Positions 1 to 5,682 of a stretch of 9,766 nucleotides of DNA are shown piece after piece (position 1 is the first letter of the stretch; every line of letters begins with the position of its first letter). This DNA comes from an uncultured Terriglobus sp. (GTDB taxonomy: Bacteria; Acidobacteriota; Terriglobia; Terriglobales; Acidobacteriaceae), in the NCBI GenBank assembly GCA_937871605.1, contig CALMRM010000010.1:1-9766 (forward strand), in the 5' to 3' direction. A model generated the notes under the pieces. It was not told where the DNA came from, searched no databases, and saw only the letters and a list, made by a program, of their open reading frames with translations. The position numbers and the translations under genes are program-made.

Positions 1-741
1 CAAGTCCGCAGCCTCGGGGTCGGCGAGGCGGAGCAGGGGGACGAACGGGGAGACGTTGAGGTAGGCCAGGCGCTGCCGCGCGAACTTGGCCTGCTCGTCC
101 GCGATGAAGAGCTGGATGCCGCCGGTGACGCGGATGTAGCAGTCATGCCCGGCGGAGACGACCAGCCCGCACGCCGCCTCGGCCGCAGGGCGCAGCAGCG
201 CCGCGAGCCGGACGCGGGTCAGCGTCCCGGCCTGCTCCGGCCTGGCGTAGGCGGCGGTGATGACGTCCGGATCGACCGCCGCCTCGATGGTCTGACGCCG
301 GGTTCCGCCGGGACGGCTTGGGTTGCGCCCTTCGGAGCGGCCATGCGCCAGGTAATGCCAGAACGGGTTGACCCCGTGCTCGGCCACGTCGCGGTTGGCG
401 TCGAGGTAGTAGAGAGTATCGAACCACGCCGCGGGATCACGCCCTTCCGCCCAGCCGTGGGTGCAGTAATGGCGCACCGGGTCGATCCCGGCACGCCGGA
501 TGTCGTCGTACATGCCAAGGTAGAACCCGGCGTCCAGCCGCCCGGCGACGGTGGCCTCGACGGGATCGCCGTAGCTGGGTGCCGGACCGGCCTGGGCGGC
601 GCCGGGCTGCTGCAAATCCGCGCGCACCGTGTGCGTCTCGAACGGCACGTCGAGGGGGAAGCGGGTGGACCGGAGCGCGCCCGCATCCCCGGGTGCGGCC
701 GCGGTTGCCGCGGGGGCGTGGCTGGTCCGACTTCGCAACAT
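1..741 (-). CDS. GT4-like (GT-B fold) glycosyltransferase with N-terminal repeat modules, partial at the left edge
   Basis: This minus-strand frame is open from ATG 741-739 to the window edge (247 codons, no stop); an in-frame TAG at 753-751 lies just upstream, so the start is bounded. Residues 1-70 are a low-complexity Ala/Pro-rich leader. Residues 73-103 (FYLGMYDDIRRAGIDPVRHY...GWAEGRDP) and 111-141 (YYLDANRDVAEHGVNPFWHY...GRSEGRNP) are two copies of a short repeat common at the front of alphaproteobacterial glycosyltransferases. From residue 190 the GT-B N-terminal domain begins: GLVVSAGHDCYIRVTGGIQ, with the glycine-rich GGIQ at 207-210, then LFIADEQAKF and YLNVSPFVPL. The likely role is sugar transfer from a nucleotide-sugar donor onto a cell-surface glycan in the cytoplasm; donor and acceptor cannot be read. 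The ribosome binding site is weak, and TTG at the next codon is possible. The catalytic C-terminal half lies outside the window. It is divergent from the GT2 gene. Confidence 0.82.
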   Translation of the reverse strand, partial: MLRSRTSHAPAATAAAPGDAGALRSTRFPLDVPFETHTVRADLQQPGAAQAGPAPSYGDPVEATVAGRLDAGFYLGMYDDIRRAGIDPVRHYCTHGWAEGRDPAAWFDTLYYLDANRDVAEHGVNPFWHYLAHGRSEGRNPSRPGGTRRQTIEAAVDPDVITAAYARPEQAGTLTRVRLAALLRPAAEAACGLVVSAGHDCYIRVTGGIQLFIADEQAKFARQRLAYLNVSPFVPLLRLADPEAADL

Positions 742-931
742 CCGATCGCCAAGCTACGGTGCAGGGCAGCCCTCGGCAAGGCGTCGGGCCAGATTTGCCG
801 CGGGTCGTGCAGCCAAGCCCGGGAGTGCGGGCGGGCCCGGTGGCGCGCAGGATTGTATGCCGCGATGCAATGCAATAACGGTGGCGCGCAAGGGCTTTGC
901 CCAGGCTGTGACAACGTTGGATGGAACACGC
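742..931. promoter_or_regulatory. Divergent intergenic region between the GT4-like and GT2 genes
   Basis: These 190 bases separate two divergently transcribed glycosyltransferase genes, so promoters for both directions should lie here. No convincing -35/-10 pair was found. The region holds an 11-bp direct repeat (839-849 and 880-890) and between its copies an imperfect palindrome, TTGTAT (853-858) and ATGCAA (865-870), which could be a regulator site. Open frames cross this stretch on both strands but show no recognisable protein content. Confidence 0.5.
839..890. repeat. 11-bp direct repeat GGTGGCGCGCA, two copies 41 bp apart
   Basis: GGTGGCGCGCA occurs exactly at 839-849 and again at 880-890, a start-to-start distance of 41 bp (about four helical turns). 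Both copies lie upstream of the GT2 start at 932. Same-face spacing would suit cooperative binding by a regulator, but in GC-rich DNA an 11-mer of this composition could recur by chance. Confidence 0.4.
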
Positions 932-3688
932 ATGATAGCCGAATCGATGCGGTCGCCGATCAACTGCCAGCTCGACTCGGTGGAGGAGGGGGTGATCTCC
1001 GGCTGGGCGCACGACCCGAACGGCCGCTCGCAGCCGGCGCGGTTCTACGTGTTGGTGGACGGCCAGCAGACGGCGGAGGTGGTGTGCGACGGCTTGCGCC
1101 CGGACGTGGCCAAAGCCGGTTCGGCGCCGGAGGCGGTCGGCTACAGCGTGAAGCTTCCGTTGCAGGCGCTGGACGGCGAGCCGCACCGCGTGGAGTTCCG
1201 CGACACCCGGCGCATGCCGATGATCATCCGCTCCCAAGGCAACACGGCGGACTCGTTCGACTACAGCCACAAGTGGCGTCCCCAGGTGCAGAGCCACGTC
1301 GATGGCCTGCGCGGCAGAGGGCTGGAGGGCTGGGTACTGCGGTCCAGCTACGAGACCGGCAGGCTCGACGGCAACTGCATGGTCCGCATCGCTTGCGACG
1401 GCATCACCATCGGCCATGTCCGCGCTAACCGCGTGCGCACCGATGTCGGCCGCCTGCTGAATGGCTCCGCCTATTGCGGCTTCCGCTTCGTGCTGCCGCC
1501 ATCCATGCGGCGGGGACGCAAGCAGAGCTACCGCTTCTACCTGATGCCCGACAACGAGGAGCTGGAGAAAAGCCCACTCGTCGTCAGCCTGATCTCCGAT
1601 GCGGCGGAGGCCCAGCTGGCCGAGCTGTCGGACGAGATCAACTACATGCATGTCCGGCTGACGCGGCTTAGGCGCAACCTGCTGAGCCTGGTCCCGCAGA
1701 AGACCTACCTGCTGGCGGATTACTCCGAGTGGTTTCCCGAATACGCCGCCGCCCTGAAAGCCCGCGTGCTGGCGGATCGAGACCCCGGCGCCAGCTCGCC
1801 GCTGATCAGCGTCGTGTGCCCGGTGTACCGCCCCAAGCTGGACGAGTTCCGCGCAGCGGTGGAGTCGGTCATCGCCCAGACCTACGAGAACTGGGAGCTG
1901 ATCCTGGTCGACGACGGCAGCGCGAACGCTGCCCTGACCGCCTGCATCGAGGGATATGCCGCCCGTGACGCGCGCGTCGTCGTCCGTCCCATGGCCAAGA
2001 ACGGCGGCATCAGCCGCTCGACCAACCTCGGCCTGAAGGAAGCGAAGGGCGAATGGATCGCCTTCTTCGACCATGACGACCTGCTCGCCGAAACGGCGCT
2101 GGAAGTGATGCTGCGCGCGGCCCAGGCGAGGGGCGCCAAGCTGGTGTACTCGGACGAGGACAAGGTCGATGCGGCCGGCAGCTTCACCACGCCCGCGTTC
2201 AAGCCCGACTGGAACCATCGGCTGCTGCTGGGGGTGAACTATGTTTGCCACCTGCTGTTCGTTGAGCGCGGCGCGCTGGAGCGGGCCGGCCCGCTCGACA
2301 GCCGGTACGACGGCGCGCAGGACCATGACCTGATCCTGCGGCTGTCCGAGCACGTGCCGCCGCACGAGATTTTCCATGTGCCGGAAGTCCTGTATCACTG
2401 GCGCATCACGGAGAACTCGACCGCGTCCGACACCAGCGCCAAGCCCTACGCGCTCAACGCCGGGATCGCCGCCGTGCGCGACCACCTCCAACGCATCGGA
2501 CGGCCGGCGAAGGTGTCCAACATCCGGGACAGCACGCTCTACCGTCAGGATTGGCTGATCGATTGGGAGCCGTCCGTCGAGGTCATCATCCCGTTCAAGG
2601 ACCAGGTGCCCACGACCCGCCGCTGCCTGCGCACCCTGCTCACCAAGACGCTGTACGATAACATGCGCATCACCGTGGTGGACAACTGGTCCACCAGCGA
2701 CGAGGCGGCCGCCTTCTGCGCCGAGGCGGCGCTGCTGCCCAAGGTGCGCGTCATGCGGGTGGAGGAGCCGTTCAACTATTCCCGCCTGAACAACCTCGCC
2801 GCCGCCGGCTCGACGGCGGAGTTCTTCGTCCTCATGAACAACGACGTGTTCGTGGGCGATGGAGACTGGCTGCGGGTCTGCGTCAACGAGGCGCTGGCTG
2901 ACCCGGCGGTCGCCATGGTCGGCGGCAAGTTCCTCTACCCGTCGCGCACCGTCCAGCACGGCGGCGTCATCATGGGGCTGGGCGGGGTCGCGGGCCACCT
3001 GGGCGTCGGCTTGCAGGAGGACGACCACGGCTTCGGCGGACGGCTGCTGTTCGCGCAGGAGTATTCCGGCGTCACCGCCGCCGCCGTGCTGATCCGCGCC
3101 CGGGTGTTCCAGGAAATAGGCGGCCTGGACGAGACGAACCTGCCGGTGGCGTTCAACGACGTCGATTTCTGCCTAAAGGTCCGGGCGGCCGGCTACAAGG
3201 TCATCTGGACGCCCGACTTCATCGCCGAACATCATGAGTCGCTCAGCCGCGGCGACGACGAGCGGCCGGCGCAGGAAGCTCGCTTCTTCCACGAGGCCGA
3301 GACCATGAAGGAACGGTGGGATGGCAGGCTTGTCCTGGACCCGTTCTACAACAAGAACTTCAGCCTGGAGCGCGCTCCCTTCACCGAGCTGTTGCCGCCG
3401 GACCAAGCCGTCGCCATCGACTGGGCAAGGGCCGCCGAGCCACCCTTCACCCGCGTCGATCCGATGCAGCCGGCGTATCTCGGCCCCAAGCGGCCCGTGG
3501 CGGCCGCCAAAGCGGACGCTCCGGCGGCCGTGGGCAAGGGCGGCTTGGTTGCCCCTGGGCGCCAAGCCGCGAAGCGCGGCGCGACCAAGCCGACCGGGCC
3601 TTCGCCCATCCGTAAGATGCGCGCTGTAGCCCACGCCTCCGTGTCTGACGAGAAGCCTCGCAGCACTGAGAAGCGCGGAAAGGACTGA
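932..3688 (+). CDS. Bifunctional-type GT2 glycosyltransferase with two GT-A domains and N-terminal beta modules
   Basis: The product is 918 residues. The frame is open further upstream, but ATG 932 is chosen because GGATGGA (919-925) sits 6 nt before it and recognisable protein starts here. Two beta-rich modules (residues ~15-92, GVISGWAHDP...VLVDG; ~118-205, GLEGWVLR...YCGFRFVLPP) precede a helical linker (~222-285). The first GT-A domain (~291-545) has LISVVCPVYRP, DDGS at 327-330, DHDD (metal/donor site) at 380-383, YSDEDK at 406-411 and QDHD at 463-466. The second (~548-815) has VEVIIPFKDQ, VVDNWS with D584, NNDV at 636-639, HGG at 676-678 and NDVDF at 742-746. Both active-site sets look intact, so two sugar transfers are plausible. 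The last ~100 residues are an Ala/Pro/Lys/Arg-rich tail. Tandem GT2 proteins of this form act in the cytoplasm on O-antigen, capsule or exopolysaccharide chains. It heads the run to 5501. VVDNW departs from the commoner VVDNG/N. Confidence 0.93.
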   Translation: MIAESMRSPINCQLDSVEEGVISGWAHDPNGRSQPARFYVLVDGQQTAEVVCDGLRPDVAKAGSAPEAVGYSVKLPLQALDGEPHRVEFRDTRRMPMIIRSQGNTADSFDYSHKWRPQVQSHVDGLRGRGLEGWVLRSSYETGRLDGNCMVRIACDGITIGHVRANRVRTDVGRLLNGSAYCGFRFVLPPSMRRGRKQSYRFYLMPDNEELEKSPLVVSLISDAAEAQLAELSDEINYMHVRLTRLRRNLLSLVPQKTYLLADYSEWFPEYAAALKARVLADRDPGASSPLISVVCPVYRPKLDEFRAAVESVIAQTYENWELILVDDGSANAALTACIEGYAARDARVVVRPMAKNGGISRSTNLGLKEAKGEWIAFFDHDDLLAETALEVMLRAAQARGAKLVYSDEDKVDAAGSFTTPAFKPDWNHRLLLGVNYVCHLLFVERGALERAGPLDSRYDGAQDHDLILRLSEHVPPHEIFHVPEVLYHWRITENSTASDTSAKPYALNAGIAAVRDHLQRIGRPAKVSNIRDSTLYRQDWLIDWEPSVEVIIPFKDQVPTTRRCLRTLLTKTLYDNMRITVVDNWSTSDEAAAFCAEAALLPKVRVMRVEEPFNYSRLNNLAAAGSTAEFFVLMNNDVFVGDGDWLRVCVNEALADPAVAMVGGKFLYPSRTVQHGGVIMGLGGVAGHLGVGLQEDDHGFGGRLLFAQEYSGVTAAAVLIRARVFQEIGGLDETNLPVAFNDVDFCLKVRAAGYKVIWTPDFIAEHHESLSRGDDERPAQEARFFHEAETMKERWDGRLVLDPFYNKNFSLERAPFTELLPPDQAVAIDWARAAEPPFTRVDPMQPAYLGPKRPVAAAKADAPAAVGKGGLVAPGRQAAKRGATKPTGPSPIRKMRAVAHASVSDEKPRSTEKRGKD

Positions 3689-3692
3689 CTTG
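3677..3692 (+). promoter_or_regulatory. Ribosome binding site that sets a TTG start
   Basis: GGAAAGG at 3677-3683, inside the last codons of the GT2 gene, lies 6 nt before TTG 3690-3692. The GT2 stop TGA is at 3686-3688, leaving one base between stop and start. This is a typical layout for translational coupling and supports TTG 3690, which also yields a complete signal peptide. Confidence 0.65.
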
Positions 3693-4757
3693 TCCGGCAA
3701 GCCCTTCGTGTTGAAGCCTCCTGCTGCCTGCTTGTTGCTTGCGTTCCTGCTGGGCGGCTCTTCCACCGCGTCTGTGAGCGCCGCCAATCCCGGGGGCAAG
3801 ACCGTGTTCATCGGCAGCGTCGGTCCGGGTTACGCCACCTTGGCGGACCCGGCCGTGAGCGCAGCCATGCTGAGAACCGGCAGGATCGGGCTGTATCAGC
3901 ACGCCAACGGCAATGCCTTGCTGACGCCGAGCCAGCGTTCTGCCCTTTGGGCCACCTGGAACGCCAAAGACGCAAAGGGGAACTGGACCGTGGCAGAGCT
4001 TGGCGGCAGTGCCGTCGAGGACCCTGGCTACCTCGGATTTTTTGGCGGGAGCTACCCTTCAGAGGTCAACGTCAATATGCTGACCAACTCCGGTGACGGA
4101 ACCGGAGTTTATCGCTCCGTTGTCGGCGAAATGGAGCCTGGCCGCATGTATGGCGGATATACCTGCGCCGCGGACTTGGCCGTCATGGAACAGCAAACCT
4201 GTGGCGCCGTGCGGCACGGCGCGCGAACTGTGGCGATTGTCATGACTCCTAACGGCGGCGATGAGGATTTGGCGGATGGGTTCGCCACCGCGGCGTTCTG
4301 GACAAACGTCCGTACGGCGGCGCTGTTCGGCGGCGGCATCAGCTTGGACGTACCACCGACCTACTGGGTGCTGCGGGGTGCCGGCTACCAGGCGCAGGTG
4401 GCACAAATGGTCGCATGGGCGAACAGCAGCGGCATTCGCAGCAGCCTCATCGTCTCGCCCTATGCTGAGAAGTCGGACGCGGCTGGGCACACTGGCGGAT
4501 GCGGTCACGATCCCGCTTTTGTGCAGAATATAGGCCGTCTGGCAGCGAGCCTAACACAGGCGGGTGCGTTGCCCACGCAATGGGTGGTGGAAGACTACGG
4601 CGCTGCGGGACCTGGCTGCGGCACTGGCAACGACGTCATGGCGGGCGATGACTCCGAAAGCCTCAATGCAGCTGCTCTCTTCCTTGCGGGCTCCGCACTG
4701 GTCTCGCGCCCAGCAGCGACGCCGCAACAGGCATTGGCAAGTTGCGGCGTAAGGTAA
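3690..4757 (+). CDS. Secreted protein of unrecognised family; stand-alone copy of the domain at the front of the 5683 gene
   Basis: The product is 355 residues. Residues 1-31 form a Sec signal peptide: K4/K9, hydrophobic AACLLLAFLLGG, and ASVSA before a likely cleavage at 31/32. The mature protein is therefore periplasmic or outside the cell. It is clearly homologous to residues 1-260 of the protein at 5683-8235: KTVFIGSV (37-44), TGRIGLYQHAN (63-73), AALFGGGISLDVPPTY (210-225), WANSSGIRSSLIVSPY (243-258), LPTQWVVEDY (294-303) and DSESLNAAAL (321-330) all have counterparts in the same order. Alternating strand-like and helix-like stretches suggest a (beta/alpha) barrel. D220 (LDVPP) and E301 (VVEDY), each near a strand end, could be an acid pair as in glycoside hydrolases; that is inference. 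Cysteines at 159, 171, 271, 310 and 352 of the precursor could form disulfides. It is coupled to the GT2 gene and 42 bp before the methyltransferase. No family name can be given. Confidence 0.85.
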   Translation: MSGKPFVLKPPAACLLLAFLLGGSSTASVSAANPGGKTVFIGSVGPGYATLADPAVSAAMLRTGRIGLYQHANGNALLTPSQRSALWATWNAKDAKGNWTVAELGGSAVEDPGYLGFFGGSYPSEVNVNMLTNSGDGTGVYRSVVGEMEPGRMYGGYTCAADLAVMEQQTCGAVRHGARTVAIVMTPNGGDEDLADGFATAAFWTNVRTAALFGGGISLDVPPTYWVLRGAGYQAQVAQMVAWANSSGIRSSLIVSPYAEKSDAAGHTGGCGHDPAFVQNIGRLAASLTQAGALPTQWVVEDYGAAGPGCGTGNDVMAGDDSESLNAAALFLAGSALVSRPAATPQQALASCGVR

Positions 4758-4799
4758 CAGCTATGCGGCAGACACGGCCCAACAAGAAGGCGCAAACGT

Positions 4800-5501
4800 A
4801 TGATTGACCGGTCAACAGTTGTGCAAGACGTGCTCGATCTTTTTGAGCGCCCGTCGTACCTGGAGATCGGCGTCGATGCGGGAGACACGTTCCGCTTCGT
4901 ATCGGCTGCCTACAAAGCCGCAGTTGACCCTAATTTTAAGTTCGAACCACCTCCGAACACAGCCGTGGTGGAATATTTCCCCATGACCAGCGATGAATTC
5001 TTTGCGCGCAGCGGCGCAGCGCGGCGCCGCTTCGACGTGGTCTATGTCGATGGCCTGCATACCTTTGAGCAGACGCTGCGCGACATCATGAACGCCCTGC
5101 TTGTCCTGAACCACGGTGGTGTCGTCATCGTCGATGATATCTTGCCGTTGTCGTTCCACGCGTCGCTGTCCTCCCTGGACGAGGCGTTCCAAGTGCGCGA
5201 CCACCTTGCGGCTAGCCAGCCCAACCTGACAGGGGACAATACCTGGATGGGGGACGTGTACAAGGTGGCCTTCTTCATCGAAACTTTTTTGCAGCAGCTT
5301 TCCTACGCGACGGTGTTGGAGAATCACGGCCAGCTCATCCTATGGCAATACCCACGGCCTACCGAAAGCATCGCGCGGCGGACGATGCTGGATGTGGCGT
5401 TGCTCAGTTTCGCCGACACTATCCTGCAACGGCAAGTTTTCCGCATTCAGCCGTTCGAGGCAATTTTGGGTAAAATACAGGCGAGCAAACATGTTGCTTG
5501 A
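4800..5501 (+). CDS. Class I SAM-dependent methyltransferase
   Basis: The product is 233 residues, starting at ATG 4800 with AAGAAGG about 9 nt upstream. A Rossmann-type fold is indicated: YLEIGVDAGDTF (20-31) is SAM motif I with the acidic E22 and glycine-rich turn. RFDVVYVDGLHTFE (77-90) with D84 and H87, followed by GGVVIVDDILP (106-116) with D112/D113, matches small-molecule and sugar methyltransferases of the Methyltransf_24/TylF-like kind, where these acids can bind a metal. A central insertion (GDNTWMGDVYKVAFFIE, 145-161) and a C-terminal helical part follow. It most likely methylates a sugar or other glycan component in the cytoplasm; the acceptor cannot be told from sequence. It lies 42 bp downstream of the secreted protein in the same direction and is probably the last gene of the GT2 transcript. 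Confidence 0.85.
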   Translation: MIDRSTVVQDVLDLFERPSYLEIGVDAGDTFRFVSAAYKAAVDPNFKFEPPPNTAVVEYFPMTSDEFFARSGAARRRFDVVYVDGLHTFEQTLRDIMNALLVLNHGGVVIVDDILPLSFHASLSSLDEAFQVRDHLAASQPNLTGDNTWMGDVYKVAFFIETFLQQLSYATVLENHGQLILWQYPRPTESIARRTMLDVALLSFADTILQRQVFRIQPFEAILGKIQASKHVA

Positions 5502-5594
5502 GAGCTAGTCAAGATCAAGTGCCGGATGTCTGCCAATCGTTCCTTACCGACGCATTAACAATCCGCCAAAGGCGTAATTAGCTCGTTATTAGTG

Positions 5595-5632
5595 AAGTTA
5601 AACTCCGCAGTGTGGCTTGCGGAACTTAACTT
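5595..5632. repeat. Inverted repeat with 15-bp arms
   Basis: The left arm AAGTTAAACTCCGCA (5595-5609) and right arm TGCGGAACTTAACTT (5618-5632) are complementary at 13 of 15 positions, with an 8-base loop GTGTGGCT. No run of T follows, so it is not a classic intrinsic terminator. Its place about 50 bp before the 5683 gene suits an operator or an RNA stem-loop in the leader. The core halves AAGTTAA and TTAACTT are perfectly symmetrical. Confidence 0.6.
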
Positions 5633-5659
5633 GGCCTTCAAACTTGCTGAATAGCGTAG

Positions 5660-5677
5660 CCCCATAGCTTGGTGGGG
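5660..5677 (+). promoter_or_regulatory. Short hairpin covering the ribosome binding site of the 850-residue gene
   Basis: CCCCA (5660-5664) can pair perfectly with TGGGG (5673-5677) across an 8-base loop. GGTGGGG (5671-5677) is the only purine-rich stretch near the start and lies 5 nt before ATG 5683, which is why ATG rather than GTG 5680 (2 nt away) is chosen. Pairing would mask the ribosome binding site, but the stem is short. Confidence 0.35.
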
Positions 5678-5682
5678 TTGTG

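Larger units (their letters stand above)
5502..5682. promoter_or_regulatory. Intergenic region with inverted repeat upstream of the repeat-protein gene
   Basis: This 181-base gap is visibly richer in A/T than the genes on either side. It contains a small CGCC-AAA-GGCG hairpin (5564-5574), a 15-bp-arm inverted repeat (5595-5632) and a short hairpin next to the start codon (5660-5677). The end of the methyltransferase transcript and the promoter of the 850-residue gene would both fit here. No clear -35/-10 pair was identified. Confidence 0.5.

Noticed and set aside
629..931. A longer GT2 start at ATG 629, adding 101 residues.
   Set aside because: The added part is Ala/Arg/Gly-rich, overlaps the start of the divergent GT4-like gene by more than 100 bases, and lacks a good ribosome binding site; ATG 932 has one.
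145..1428. A 427-codon plus-strand frame over the left-edge gene and the GT2 start.
   Set aside because: It is low-complexity Arg/Gly/Ala text that ignores the GT4-like repeats readable on the minus strand and the GT2 N-terminus in another frame.
437..3028. An 863-codon open frame on the minus strand opposite the GT2 gene.
   Set aside because: Its translation has no recognisable motif, while the plus strand encodes clear GT2 active sites over the same bases. Long antisense frames are expected in GC-rich genes.
5564..5574. CGCC-AAA-GGCG hairpin as terminator of the methyltransferase transcript.
   Set aside because: The stem is only 4 bp with a 3-base loop and is followed by TAATTA rather than a T run.
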